The notes: a model not told the origin generated them from the sequence alone. 64,000 nucleotides of DNA from Pseudoruegeria sp039972875 (GCA_039972875.1 JBDWMA010000021.1:12519-76518), one strand, 5' to 3'; counted from the stretch's first letter, positions 9,382-19,082 are shown. A program made the numbers and translations.

Positions 9382-9834
9382 TTAAGTGTTGTGTTGAGGA
9401 AGGGCGATTAGTTTTTGAAGGGTGGTGATAAGTGTCTTGTGGTCATTCGCCCCAAGAGACTGTTCCAACTGTTGGTCAAAATTCGAGGCAACAATTGTCA
9501 ATTCCGAAAAGGCCGTTTTGCCGTGCTTGGTAAGGCAAAGCAGCTCGCTCCGACGGTCAGCCTCTATCGTGATGCGCTTTAGAAAGCGTTTTCTCTCTAG
9601 AGCTTTCACGGCACGGCTGACCTTGGTTTTGTGCAAAGAGGCCCGGTCGCAAATTTGTTTTGCAGTTTGATCGCCTACGCTTCCTAAATGGAACATGACG
9701 CGCCACTCCGTGCGGAGCATACCGTATCGTGATTGGTAATGTTGTTGGAAATTCCGGCTGCTCACTTCCGCAGCTTGAAACAGTAGAAACGGTAGGAAAT
9801 CCGATAATGATGTTTTGGCGCGTTCTTGTGTCAT
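9382..9834 (-). CDS. MarR-family transcriptional regulator of the homogentisate operon
   Basis: A 150-residue winged-helix regulator. The recognition region is QTAKQICDRASLHKTKVSRAVKALERKRFLKR, followed by the DRRSELLCLT wing typical of MarR. A longer reading frame starts 48 codons upstream, but that extension would run into the hmgA coding region on the other strand, so MTQERAKTS is preferred. It is divergent from hmgA with a 73-bp shared region that holds an inverted repeat. By position it probably represses hmgA-maiA-fahA until an aromatic-pathway intermediate is present; this is inferred. Confidence 0.88.
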   Translation of the reverse strand: MTQERAKTSLSDFLPFLLFQAAEVSSRNFQQHYQSRYGMLRTEWRVMFHLGSVGDQTAKQICDRASLHKTKVSRAVKALERKRFLKRITIEADRRSELLCLTKHGKTAFSELTIVASNFDQQLEQSLGANDHKTLITTLQKLIALPQHNT

Positions 9835-9856
9835 TTTTTCGATTTTCCCATTGTTG

Positions 9857-9870
9857 GTTACAAATGTAAC
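9857..9870. promoter_or_regulatory. Putative MarR operator upstream of hmgA
   Basis: GTTACA-AA-TGTAAC is a perfect 6-bp inverted repeat centred between the divergent MarR and hmgA starts, 37 bp from hmgA. A TAATAT hexamer at 9885-9890 could serve as the hmgA -10 box. The site fits autoregulation and repression by the neighbouring MarR protein. Confidence 0.5.
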
Positions 9871-9907
9871 ATTTATGACTTTCGTAATATAAGGCAAGGA
9901 GGCAGTT

Positions 9908-11269
9908 ATGGCCGACCAAAAATATCCGACACGTATGACGCAGGCCCCGTATTTGCCGGGGCCCCATGCAGGGTACATGCCGGGTTTCGGGAATGATTTT
10001 GAAACCGAGGTCTTGCCCGATGCGTTGCCGCAGGGAATGAACAGCCCGCAGAAATGTAACTACGGCCTTTATGGTGAGCAGCTGTCTGGGACAGCCTTTA
10101 CCGCGCCGAAGGGGCAGAATGAACGCACGTGGTGTTATCGCATACGCCCCTCGGTGAAGCATTCTCATCGCTATGAGAAAATCAGTGTACCGAACTGGAA
10201 ATCGGCACCGAATATTGCCCCTGATATCGTTAGTCTTGGACAATATCGTTGGGATCCACTGGCGCATAGTGATGTGCCTTTGACGTGGTTGACTGGTATG
10301 CACACGATGACAACGGCAGGTGATGTTCATACGCAGGTCGGTATGGCCTCCCATGTGTATTTGGTCACACAGAGCATGGTTGACGACTATTTCTTCTCTG
10401 CGGACAGTGAAATGCTGGTTGTTCCCCAAGAAGGTCGTTTGCGGTTCTCAACCGAGTTGGGGATTATTGACGTTAAGCCGCAGGAAATCGCGATCCTTCC
10501 GCGCGGACTAGTGTATCGTGTCGAGGTGTTAGAGGGCCCATGCCGTGGATTTGTTTGTGAAAACTACGGACAGAAATTTGAGCTACCCGGCCGTGGCCCC
10601 ATCGGGGCAAATTGCATGGCGAATCCGCGCGATTTCAAGGCACCTGTTGCTGCTTATGAAGATCGCGAAGTGCCCTCAACCGTGACGGTGAAATGGTGCG
10701 GTGAATTCCATGAAACTAAGATTGGTCAATCGCCGTTGGATGTTGTTGCATGGCACGGAAACTATGCGCCGATGAAATACGACCTGAGTACATATTGTCC
10801 GGTTGGGGCGATCTTGTTCGATCATCCCGATCCATCGATCTTTACCGTTCTTACCGCGCCGTCTGGTCAAGAGGGCACCGCAAACATCGACTTTGTTCTG
10901 TTTCGCGAGCGTTGGATGGTGGCCGAAGATACGTTCCGTCCGCCATGGTATCACAAGAATATCATGTCCGAATTAATGGGTAATATTTATGGGCAATATG
11001 ATGCGAAACCAGATGGCTTCATTCCTGGTGGGATCAGTTTACACAACATGATGCTGCCCCACGGACCAGACCGTAACGCATTTGAGGGGGCATCTAATTC
11101 AGATCTAAAGGCTGAGAAGCTGGATAACACCATGTCCTTCATGATCGAGACCCGCTTCCCCCAGCAATTGACCGAATTTGCCGGCACAAAAGCACCTCTG
11201 CAGGACAATTACATTGAGTGTTGGGCTGACATGGAGAAAAAATTTGACGGGACACCGGGTAAAAAATGA
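9908..11269 (+). CDS. hmgA: homogentisate 1,2-dioxygenase
   Basis: The 453-residue enzyme opens the homogentisate ring to maleylacetoacetate using Fe(II) and O2. The N-terminal signature YMPGFGNDFETE and PQKCNYGLYGEQLSGTAFT are diagnostic. The active-site region near the C terminus has RPPWYHKNIMSELMGNIYG with the His and Glu iron ligands, followed by GGISLHNMMLPHGPD. The length is normal. It overlaps maiA by 4 bp (ATGA). A 4-hydroxyphenylpyruvate dioxygenase is not in the window, so homogentisate must be made by an enzyme encoded elsewhere. Confidence 0.97.
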   Translation: MADQKYPTRMTQAPYLPGPHAGYMPGFGNDFETEVLPDALPQGMNSPQKCNYGLYGEQLSGTAFTAPKGQNERTWCYRIRPSVKHSHRYEKISVPNWKSAPNIAPDIVSLGQYRWDPLAHSDVPLTWLTGMHTMTTAGDVHTQVGMASHVYLVTQSMVDDYFFSADSEMLVVPQEGRLRFSTELGIIDVKPQEIAILPRGLVYRVEVLEGPCRGFVCENYGQKFELPGRGPIGANCMANPRDFKAPVAAYEDREVPSTVTVKWCGEFHETKIGQSPLDVVAWHGNYAPMKYDLSTYCPVGAILFDHPDPSIFTVLTAPSGQEGTANIDFVLFRERWMVAEDTFRPPWYHKNIMSELMGNIYGQYDAKPDGFIPGGISLHNMMLPHGPDRNAFEGASNSDLKAEKLDNTMSFMIETRFPQQLTEFAGTKAPLQDNYIECWADMEKKFDGTPGKK

Positions 11270-11907
11270 AACTCTATTCTTACTGGCGTTCAACCACCTC
11301 GTACCGGGTCAGAATTGCGTTAAACCTTAAGGGCATCGCGTATGAAACCGTGCCGGTTGATCTCGTGGCTGGTGATCAACGTCGTGATGAATACGTGGAT
11401 TTGAACCCCGGAAAAGGGGTTCCGACCTTGGAGCTGGATGATGGCACTGTGTTGACACAATCCATGGCCATCTTGGACTATATCGATGCTACTTGGCCGG
11501 ACCCAAAATTGATCCCCACCGATCCGTTGGCACGGGCGAAAGTGATGGCGGTGGCAGACACGATCGCCCTTGATGTGCATCCGGTGAATAACCTGCGTCT
11601 GATTGGTCAGTTGAAATCGCGTTTTGCGGCCACCCCGGAACAGGCAACCGATTGGATGTGCCATTGGATGCAGCAAGGGTTTGCGGCCGTCGAAGCTTTG
11701 CTGCCCAAACGAGACGGATTTGCTTTTAACGCAGAGCCTAACATCGCCGACATTTGCATCACAGCCCAAGTTTACAACGCTCGCCGTTGGGGTGTTGATT
11801 TGGATGACTTCCCGAATATTGCGCGTATTGAGCATCGATGCCTCACTCTATCGGCATTTGCTGATGCGCATCCTGACAACCAGCCAGACGCGAAAGTACA
11901 ACTATGA
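11266..11907 (+). CDS. maiA: maleylacetoacetate isomerase (zeta-class GST)
   Basis: A 213-residue zeta-class glutathione transferase that converts maleylacetoacetate to fumarylacetoacetate with glutathione. The N-terminal thioredoxin-like domain carries the zeta signature YWRSTTSYRVRIALNLKG with the SS-x-C-like active site altered to TTSY, then the G-site TLTQSMAILDYID. The C-terminal helical domain ends near DNQPDA. It is embedded between hmgA and fahA with 4-bp overlaps on both sides, indicating tight co-translation. Confidence 0.95.
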   Translation: MKLYSYWRSTTSYRVRIALNLKGIAYETVPVDLVAGDQRRDEYVDLNPGKGVPTLELDDGTVLTQSMAILDYIDATWPDPKLIPTDPLARAKVMAVADTIALDVHPVNNLRLIGQLKSRFAATPEQATDWMCHWMQQGFAAVEALLPKRDGFAFNAEPNIADICITAQVYNARRWGVDLDDFPNIARIEHRCLTLSAFADAHPDNQPDAKVQL

Positions 11908-13160
11908 CATTGATGAAAAGCTGGGTTGCCGGCGCCAATGCGCCCGATACCCCATTCCCGTTGAATAACCTCCCTTATGGTGTGTTTTCTGTTGGCGAAG
12001 AAGAAGCGCGTTGCGGCGTAGCGATTGGAGATCAAATTTTGGATATGGCCGCCTTGGAAGAGGCGGGCTTGATCGATTTGGCCGAAGATGGCGCATTCGA
12101 TTTACCATTCTGGAACGATGTAATGGATTTGGGCCCTGATGTTTGGGCCAAACTACGCACGCGTTTGCAAGAGATGCTAAGCGAAGGGTCGACCGATCAG
12201 GCGGCCGTAGAGCCATTTCTTGTCCCTTTGGCATCTGTGGAATTGCACCTGCCTCTTTTGGTGGCCGAATATACGGATTTCTATGCCGGCAAACAACACG
12301 CCCAAAATATGGGGGCAATCCTGCGAGGGTCACCCGATTTGCCCGCCAATTGGCTGCATATCCCAATTGGCTACAATGGTCGCGCATCCTCTGTTGTTGT
12401 GTCGGGGACAGACATTCACCGCCCGAATGGCCAATCCAAAGCACCTGACGCGGAAATGCCATCCTTCGGCCCGTCCAAGCGGCTGGATATCGAACTGGAA
12501 CTGGGTGCAATCGTTGGCACATCCTGCGATCACGGCACAGCTATTACAGTCGACCAAGCGGATGACATGATTTTTGGCTATGTGCTTCTGAACGACTGGT
12601 CTGCGCGCGATATTCAAGGCTGGGAATATCAACCGCTTGGTCCGTTTCAGGGTAAAGCATTTGGCACGTCGATCTCTCCGTGGATCGTCACCACAGCCGC
12701 GTTGGAACCGTTCCGTATCGCGACCCCGTCACGCGAAAAAGAACTGTTGCCGTATCTGAACAGCACCACAGACGGCTTGTTCGACATTGAGCTGGAGGTG
12801 CTAATGCAGCCTGCAGGCGCAGATAAGGCCACATCCCTGTCCAAAACCAATTACAGCCGGATGTATTATTCTGCCGCAGAACAGCTATGCCATCACGCCA
12901 GTGGTGGGTGCGGCATGAATGCTGGTGACCTATTGGGATCCGGTACGATTTCCGGCCCGGAAAAATCCGAATACGGATCTCTGATGGAACTGAGCTGGGC
13001 GGGACGCGAGCCGTTTACGCTCGACACCGGCGAAACCCGCACATTCATTGAAGATGGCGACACCCTCACGCTGCGTGGTGCGGCTAAGGGTGATGGTTAT
13101 CAGATTGGGTTCGGTGAGTGCACTGGCACCATCCTTCCCGCAATAAAATTCCCCGTATAA
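11904..13160 (+). CDS. fahA: fumarylacetoacetase
   Basis: A 418-residue fumarylacetoacetate hydrolase that splits fumarylacetoacetate to fumarate and acetoacetate, the last step of the homogentisate route. The N-terminal SH3-like domain begins LPYGVFS. The catalytic domain shows YTDFYAGKQHAQNMG with metal and base residues, RLDIELELGAIVG and LNDWSARDIQGWEYQPLGPF. The full length of the eukaryotic-type FAH is present. It overlaps maiA by 4 bp and precedes the MBL-fold gene by 12 bp. Confidence 0.97.
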   Translation: MTLMKSWVAGANAPDTPFPLNNLPYGVFSVGEEEARCGVAIGDQILDMAALEEAGLIDLAEDGAFDLPFWNDVMDLGPDVWAKLRTRLQEMLSEGSTDQAAVEPFLVPLASVELHLPLLVAEYTDFYAGKQHAQNMGAILRGSPDLPANWLHIPIGYNGRASSVVVSGTDIHRPNGQSKAPDAEMPSFGPSKRLDIELELGAIVGTSCDHGTAITVDQADDMIFGYVLLNDWSARDIQGWEYQPLGPFQGKAFGTSISPWIVTTAALEPFRIATPSREKELLPYLNSTTDGLFDIELEVLMQPAGADKATSLSKTNYSRMYYSAAEQLCHHASGGCGMNAGDLLGSGTISGPEKSEYGSLMELSWAGREPFTLDTGETRTFIEDGDTLTLRGAAKGDGYQIGFGECTGTILPAIKFPV

Positions 13161-13172
13161 AGGACAAAACCA

Positions 13173-14123
13173 ATGGCTAAAGCATTCGCATCCCAAGGGG
13201 ATATGACGGAAAAGACAATCACCTTTGATGAAGTGGGGGAAGGCTTGTGGGCGTTCACCGCAGAAGGTGATCCAAATTCAGGTGTGATTATTGGCGACGA
13301 CAGCGTGATGATTGTCGAGGCGCAGGCGACACCTCGATTGGCCAATAAGGTCATCGAAAAGGTTCGCGAAGTCACAGACAAGCCAATCAGCCATGTCGTG
13401 TTGACGCATTACCATGCTGTACGCGTGCTGGGGGCTTCTGCTTACGGGGCAGAACAGATTATCATGTCTGACACCGCCCGTGCGATGGTTGTGGAACGCG
13501 GTCAAGAAGATTGGGACAGCGAATTTCAACGCTTTCCGCGGCTTTTCGAAGGCTATGAAAGCATCCCCGGTTTGACTTATCCAACGGCGACATTCAGTGA
13601 CAGCATGACCGTCTATTTGGGCAAGCGTCGCGTTGACATCAAACACATTGGCCGTGCGCATACGGCAGGTGATGCGGTGATCCATGTGCCCGATCAGAAC
13701 GTAATGTTTACGGGGGACATCGTTGAAGATCATTCCGCGTGTTACTGTGGCGACGGCTATTTTGGCGATTGGGGCCAGACACTCGATAATATTAAAGCCT
13801 ATGATGTGGACGCAATTGCGCCGGGTCGCGGTGCTGCGTTGATTGGCAAAGAGGCTGTTGAACGCGCTATCGAAAGCACACGAGATTTTGTCGAGAGCAC
13901 ATACCGCCCTGCCCAAAAGGTTGCGATGAAAGGTGGCAGTCTGAAAGACGCATGGGATGCCGTGCGTTCTGAATGTGATCCGAAGTTCAAAGATTATGCG
14001 ATTTATGAACATTGCTTGCCGTTTAACGTGAGCCGGGCCTATGACGAGGCACGAGGCATTTGGCACCCACGCATTTGGACTGACAAGCGCGATTTGGATA
14101 TGTGGGCACAATTGCAGGGATAG
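13173..14123 (+). CDS. MBL-fold protein of the homogentisate cluster, altered metal motif
   Basis: A 316-residue metallo-beta-lactamase fold protein. The usual HxHxDH site reads THYHAVRVLG, so the Asp and last His are replaced by Val and Arg. Later elements GRAHTAGDAVIHVP and FTGDIVEDHSACY keep the His and Asp of the fold. The start at MAKAFASQGD follows a purine-rich stretch 12 bp after fahA. It is the last gene of the operon. I know this association from related Rhodobacteraceae homogentisate clusters but know no defined activity; with this motif, binding of one metal or a changed chemistry is likely. Confidence 0.88.
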   Translation: MAKAFASQGDMTEKTITFDEVGEGLWAFTAEGDPNSGVIIGDDSVMIVEAQATPRLANKVIEKVREVTDKPISHVVLTHYHAVRVLGASAYGAEQIIMSDTARAMVVERGQEDWDSEFQRFPRLFEGYESIPGLTYPTATFSDSMTVYLGKRRVDIKHIGRAHTAGDAVIHVPDQNVMFTGDIVEDHSACYCGDGYFGDWGQTLDNIKAYDVDAIAPGRGAALIGKEAVERAIESTRDFVESTYRPAQKVAMKGGSLKDAWDAVRSECDPKFKDYAIYEHCLPFNVSRAYDEARGIWHPRIWTDKRDLDMWAQLQG

Positions 14124-14177
14124 GATCTAAACACGTTGTAGGTGTGAGGTGGCGTTTCGCGTTTAAGCTATATCCCT

Positions 14178-14450
14178 ATGATAAGGTGGTGGCGGCTTAT
14201 GCAGTCCCCGTTCACCACCTCCTGTGATTTTATGCGGTGGCCAATTGGCTTGGCCACCGCCCTCGAATTGGGACTGTTTAATGGCGAATTAATCAATCTG
14301 GCCATCAATGCGTCTGCACCTGAATTTGAGAGTGTAAACGGCATCGGGGTGAAAACGTTGAGCCTTGATACAGTCAAAGATGATCTGAACTATGATGCCG
14401 CCACACGATATCTAGGCGGGAAACAGCGTGATTTATTCGATCCAACCTAA
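14178..14450 (+). CDS. small uncharacterised reading frame, possibly part of a decayed gene
   Basis: The 90-codon frame begins MIRWWRLMQS; an internal start at MRWPIGLATALE is also possible. It contains an amphipathic stretch (ALELGLFNGELINLAINA) and ends GGKQRDLFDPT. No known domain is recognised. It follows the MBL gene in the same direction without a clear ribosome site. The next 400 bp carry short coding-like stretches in shifting frames, so this may be the best-preserved piece of a relic rather than a working gene. Confidence 0.3.
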   Translation: MIRWWRLMQSPFTTSCDFMRWPIGLATALELGLFNGELINLAINASAPEFESVNGIGVKTLSLDTVKDDLNYDAATRYLGGKQRDLFDPT

Positions 14451-14874
14451 GCAATATGTCGTCGTGCGCTGGGCTACGACCCAAAAACACAGGGCAATTT
14501 TTGCGGGTAGAGGGTAAATGCGAATGCCCCCGCGTTTATGGTCCAACCGCTCGTCGCAGAGAGCATATCAATGGTGGCGAATGGCAGTTTTATGACGGAA
14601 CTGGCGGTGCTATTCACCCGTAAGGTTATCCATTTCGATTTGACGAGTCCCTGAAACTCCTAAAACGACGCAAGACAAAATTAGGAATTGCCAAAGCATA
14701 AGCGGAGCCGACCCTTTTCAAGGTGATGATAAGTTTTCAGCGGATTATGACGAAGATAAGACGCACAAAATTGTAAAAATGCCCCTTTGTGCGACGGGTC
14801 TGAAGGGCATCAACGTACAACACTAAAATGGACACGGGTGTTGTTGACCATTTTTTAACAAAAGGAACGTTTTT
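14451..14874. other. Gene-poor stretch with coding-like fragments in shifting frames
   Basis: No intact gene is seen. Three plus-strand pieces read like protein but change frame. RRALGYDPKTQGNFCG stops at TAG. A second piece includes GGEWQFYDGTGGAIHP, hits TAA, then continues GYPFRFDESLKLLKRRK. A third includes GADPFQGDDKFSADYDEDK and ends at TAA 14824-14826. This is the pattern of a decayed gene, but the family is not recognised and short chance frames cannot be excluded. The promoter of the RND operon must also lie here; AAGGA at 14862-14866 is the ribosome site of the adaptor. Confidence 0.35.
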
Positions 14875-15990
14875 TTGCGACAATTGATTATCCTTCTCAT
14901 TTCGGCGGGTATCCTCTGTACCGTGTATTTATTTTCTTTCGGAGTACCTGAGTCGATTAAACAGGCCGTTGGAATTGAGGTGACGCAATCTGGGGATCAG
15001 CCGCAGGAGCGCGGTGAGCGCCCTGAAAGGGGAGCGCAGGAAACGGCCGTCGTCATGAATCCCTTGACGGAAAGAGCTTACAATTTGGTCTTAAGCACGA
15101 TTGGCACGGCAACCTCTTTGCGCAGTGTGGACGTTGTGTCTGGAGTAGCGGGAGAAATCATAGCCATTTCAATTGATGCGAACAGTGAGGTTGCCGCAGG
15201 GGATGTTCTTTTGCAATTGGACAACCGTGCAGAACAGCTCGCGTTGGACGCTGCCATGGCCGAAAAACAGCAAGCACAGGATCTGTTTGATCGCTACGAC
15301 ACGCTTCGTAAAAATGGTAATTTAACGATTACTGACATCACATTCACCGAGGCCGAAGTCGCCTTGAAACTGGCTCAGGTTAATGTCGACATTGCGCAAG
15401 AGGTATTGAATGAACGCACCATCACCGCAGCAATCGGTGGCACGCTTGGTCTCGGTGATCTGCATCTGGGTGACTACGTGAATGTAGGTGATTTCGTTGT
15501 AACAATCGACGATTCCAGCGCCATCGTTGCAGAATTTGAAGTCCCCGAACGTTCAATAGCGCTGCTGGAGGTTGGAAAACCAGTTTTGATTGATACGCCC
15601 ACTTACGCGGGGCGTGTTTTTGAAGGAGCGATTACAGCCTTTGATACCGCCCTTGACCCAACCTCGCGGAGTGCAACGGTTCGTGCGCAAATTGACAACA
15701 CGGATGGGGGGCTAATCGCTGGTATGACATTTACGGTTCGGATCAACGAAAAGACGGAACCGCTCCCAGTTTTGCCGGCCACGGCCATTATTTGGGATCG
15801 AGAGGGCGCTAAAATTTGGGAAGTCGAAGATGGCACTGTTACCCCGCACCCAGTGGCCATCCGATATCGCAACGGCACCCGTGTTTGGGTTGAAACGGAT
15901 GTGGAAATCGGTGCGTCCATCGTCACAGAAGGGGGTGCGAAATTGCGCGCTGGTACGCGTGTAACAGAAACCGCAGGAACTCAAAGATGA
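14875..15990 (+). CDS. RND efflux periplasmic adaptor subunit (HlyD/AcrA family)
   Basis: The 371-residue membrane fusion protein has an N-terminal membrane anchor (residues 2-22), a charged linker, a biotinyl-lipoyl-like half (SGVAGEIIAISIDANSEVAAGDVLLQLD) and an alpha-helical hairpin with QDLFDRYDTLRKNGNLT. A second lipoyl half (GGTLGLGDLHLGDYVNVGD) and a beta-barrel domain follow. Start codon is TTG at 14875 with AAGGA 8 bp upstream; no better ATG precedes the hydrophobic segment. It overlaps the RND pump gene by 4 bp. It links the inner-membrane pump to an outer-membrane channel; no TolC-type gene is present here. Confidence 0.92.
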   Translation: MRQLIILLISAGILCTVYLFSFGVPESIKQAVGIEVTQSGDQPQERGERPERGAQETAVVMNPLTERAYNLVLSTIGTATSLRSVDVVSGVAGEIIAISIDANSEVAAGDVLLQLDNRAEQLALDAAMAEKQQAQDLFDRYDTLRKNGNLTITDITFTEAEVALKLAQVNVDIAQEVLNERTITAAIGGTLGLGDLHLGDYVNVGDFVVTIDDSSAIVAEFEVPERSIALLEVGKPVLIDTPTYAGRVFEGAITAFDTALDPTSRSATVRAQIDNTDGGLIAGMTFTVRINEKTEPLPVLPATAIIWDREGAKIWEVEDGTVTPHPVAIRYRNGTRVWVETDVEIGASIVTEGGAKLRAGTRVTETAGTQR

Positions 15991-18900
15991 GCGTTGAACG
16001 TAGATTGCACAAAACAGGGCTTGCCAGCCTTTTTGTGGCGCGGCCCATCCTTGGCCTTGTCTTAAATCTCTTGATTGTTATCGCGGGCCTGGCTGCACTT
16101 AGCAGCGTTGATGTCCGCGAAATGCCGGATGTCGATCGCCCGGTTTTATCGGTGAGTACCACCTATGAAGGCGCGGTTCCCGCCACAGTCGATAGCGAAG
16201 TGACACAAGTCTTAGAAGACGCCCTGAGCGGCCTTGATGGGCTATCGTTCATGGAGTCCAAATCCAGTGCGGGATCCAGCCGAATTACGATTGATCTGTC
16301 TGACGGAACAGATGTGGATGTTGCTGCCAACGAGGCCCGTGAAATAGTATCGGCCACTGCACGATCCTTGCCAGATGATGCCGAAGAACCGACCGTTACC
16401 AAAAGCGATAGCAATTCGGACGCGATCATTCGGCTCGCATTGTTAGGGGATGCCAGTTTTGATGAATTGACCCAGATTGCCGAAGGCATGATCTATGAGC
16501 GGCTTTCAACGATTGATGGCATCGCTGAAGTGACCGTGCAAGGTGATCGGTCGAACGAATTCCAGGTCGGTTTGGACATGCCTTCCTTGCTTAGCCGGGG
16601 ATTAACAATTTTTGATGTCAGTGAGGCGCTTGCCGCATTGCGCGATGACACAGCCCTTGGGTCACTGGAAGGCACAAGCCAAACCCTGGCCTTGAGCGTT
16701 GCCAACCAAGACGTCACTGTTGAGATCATCGAAGGTTTGCAAATTGACGGCGCCACACAAGTGGCGGACGTGGCTTTGGTTCAATTGCTGCCAGAGGAAA
16801 CTTCGGTTTTTGCCCGTGTAAATGGTCAAGCCGCTATTAGTTTGGACATCACGCGGCAATCGGTCGGGAATACGTTGGAAATATCACAGGCCGTCAATGT
16901 CGCCGTGGAAGAACTGCGGCAACAAATGCCTGACGGAGTTGAGTTGGTCATCGCCTCAGATGACGGGGTTTTCATCGAAGGGTCTATCCAAGAGGTCGTG
17001 ACATCAATTTTGTTGGCTACAGCAATTGTAATCGCGGTGATCTTTGTATTCTTACGGTCGCCACGTGCAACTTTGATCCCTGCGATCACTATCCCTGTGG
17101 CATTGATTGGTACCATGGCTGCGATTTGGATCACGGGGTTTTCGGTGAATACCATCAGCCTTTTGGCGCTTGTTCTGGCAACGGGGATGGTTGTCGATGA
17201 TGCGATTGTGGTCGTTGAAAACATCGTTCGCAAACGGTCAGAAGGCATGGGCCCCTTTGCGGCCGCCGCTGCCGGTACGAATGAGGTATTCTTTGCTGTT
17301 ATTTCGACAACTGCGACGCTTGCCGCCGTATTTATACCAATTTCATTTCTGCCCGGGCAGGCGGGTGGCGTATTTTCTGAATTTGGGTTCGTTTTGGCAT
17401 TCGCAGTCACGTTGTCATCGATTACCGCGTTAACTCTTGCACCGGTTTTGTCAGCATTGCTGGACCCTGGAAAATCAAAAGCATCACAGGAAACTGATAC
17501 CGCAGCGTCCGGGGTCTTGGCGCGCGGTTTTGATGCCGTGATGGACTGGTCCATTCGCACACCTGTTTTGGTTCTGTCTATTGCTGGGGCTATGGTCATT
17601 TACGCGGTTAGTGTCGCCACTACCTTGCCGTCTACGGTCACCCCGACAGAGGATCGTGGATTTTTTATTGTGCAAGCCCGTGGGGCGTCTGACACAACGT
17701 TGGACTATCTTGATACACAGGTCGTCTTGGCGGAAAATGTTCTTGCGCCCTATCTCAAAAGCGGTGAAATCGAAACAATCCAAAGCATCGTGGGCATTGG
17801 TGGTGGCACAAGTGCGCTTGTTATTGTGCTGCTACCGGACTGGCAGGATCGGGATTTTTCGCAAGCTGAATTGGTAGCGAAAGTTAGCAGGCAACTTGCC
17901 TCAATTCCCGGTGTGCAAATCAGTGCACGATCCACCAATAGTTTGAACATTCGAGGTGCTGGTAGTGGGCTTGGGCTTGCTGTGACGGGCGACAATCTTA
18001 CAGATTTAACAGCCGCTGCCGAAACATTGGTCGCCGCGATGTCAAAAGATGAGGCATTTTTGAACCCTCAGCTTTCATCATCCCCCGTCAACGCGGAACT
18101 GCAGTTAACCGTGGATCAGGCCGTCGCACGCGATATGGGCTTAGCGCCTACTTCTGTGACTGGCTTGGTGAGCGCATTGGTGCAGGGGGATGTTGCCGTA
18201 AGTGTCTTTGAAAACGATACTGAAATTGATGTGAATGTCGTGCCCGGTGGCCCGGCAATCGATGACCCATCTGACATTGAATCGATCTCAATTCGATTGG
18301 ATGACGGATCCTATGTGCCACTGTCTTCTTTGGCCACTTTGGATTCAGTTGTGACAGATGCGCAAGTTGAGCGGCTTGGCGGAGCATTATCAGTGGCCTT
18401 GCAAGCCAATCTTGGGGACGGCGTAAACCTCTCTGATGCAATGACCGCTGCCCGCACATTGGCGGCTGATGTGCTGCCAGATGGGGTTGGTTTAACGTTC
18501 ACCGGAGAGGCCGCGACGCTGAACGACAGTACCCAAGCGATGTATATCGTTTTTGGAACGGCATTGCTCATCGTTATGTTGGTTCTGGCGGCGCAATTTG
18601 AAAGTTTCGCAAGCGCGGTGGTGATCATGCTTACGGTTCCGTTCGGGCTTGCGGCGGCGTTGTTGGCGATTTCGTTCAGCGGTGGGTCTCTAAATTACTA
18701 CAGCCAGATTGGTTTGGTGATGCTTATTGGTGTTATGGCAAAGAACGGCATTTTGATTGTCGAGTTTGCAAACCAGCTTCGTGAAGCGGGCCAAGACATC
18801 GATACCGCCATTCGCAATGCGCTGCGATTGCGTATTCGTCCCGTTATGATGACAATGGTTTCAACTGTTCTGGGTGGGTTACCTCTCGTGCTGACATCTG

Positions 18901-19082
18901 GTGCTGGCGCTGAGGCACGGATGGAGGTCGGTTGGGTCATCGTGGGTGGTTTGGGTTTTGCGACGATTTTTACATTGTTTCTTACACCAATCTTTTATCG
19001 ATGGATCACCAACTGGGGCAGCATACCCGGCGCCGCATCAAAGCGGCTTGCGCACGAATTGGCATCAGTGTCTCAACCCTGA
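15987..19082 (+). CDS. RND-family efflux transporter (HAE1/AcrB type)
   Basis: At 1031 residues this is a full-length hydrophobe/amphiphile RND pump with 12 transmembrane helices and two large periplasmic loops. Helix 4 carries LVLATGMVVDDAIVVVENIVRK, with the paired aspartates of the proton relay. The second half has GLVMLIGVMAKNGILIVEFANQLRE and RIRPVMMTMVSTVLGGLPL. It is driven by the proton gradient and exports compounds through the adjacent adaptor. No regulator is directly attached. The substrate range is unknown. Confidence 0.95.
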   Translation: MSVERRLHKTGLASLFVARPILGLVLNLLIVIAGLAALSSVDVREMPDVDRPVLSVSTTYEGAVPATVDSEVTQVLEDALSGLDGLSFMESKSSAGSSRITIDLSDGTDVDVAANEAREIVSATARSLPDDAEEPTVTKSDSNSDAIIRLALLGDASFDELTQIAEGMIYERLSTIDGIAEVTVQGDRSNEFQVGLDMPSLLSRGLTIFDVSEALAALRDDTALGSLEGTSQTLALSVANQDVTVEIIEGLQIDGATQVADVALVQLLPEETSVFARVNGQAAISLDITRQSVGNTLEISQAVNVAVEELRQQMPDGVELVIASDDGVFIEGSIQEVVTSILLATAIVIAVIFVFLRSPRATLIPAITIPVALIGTMAAIWITGFSVNTISLLALVLATGMVVDDAIVVVENIVRKRSEGMGPFAAAAAGTNEVFFAVISTTATLAAVFIPISFLPGQAGGVFSEFGFVLAFAVTLSSITALTLAPVLSALLDPGKSKASQETDTAASGVLARGFDAVMDWSIRTPVLVLSIAGAMVIYAVSVATTLPSTVTPTEDRGFFIVQARGASDTTLDYLDTQVVLAENVLAPYLKSGEIETIQSIVGIGGGTSALVIVLLPDWQDRDFSQAELVAKVSRQLASIPGVQISARSTNSLNIRGAGSGLGLAVTGDNLTDLTAAAETLVAAMSKDEAFLNPQLSSSPVNAELQLTVDQAVARDMGLAPTSVTGLVSALVQGDVAVSVFENDTEIDVNVVPGGPAIDDPSDIESISIRLDDGSYVPLSSLATLDSVVTDAQVERLGGALSVALQANLGDGVNLSDAMTAARTLAADVLPDGVGLTFTGEAATLNDSTQAMYIVFGTALLIVMLVLAAQFESFASAVVIMLTVPFGLAAALLAISFSGGSLNYYSQIGLVMLIGVMAKNGILIVEFANQLREAGQDIDTAIRNALRLRIRPVMMTMVSTVLGGLPLVLTSGAGAEARMEVGWVIVGGLGFATIFTLFLTPIFYRWITNWGSIPGAASKRLAHELASVSQP

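Noticed and set aside
9835..9978. N-terminal extension of the MarR protein by 48 codons
   Set aside because: It would cover the hmgA start and its operator and has no family similarity; the MTQERAKTS start gives a normal MarR length.
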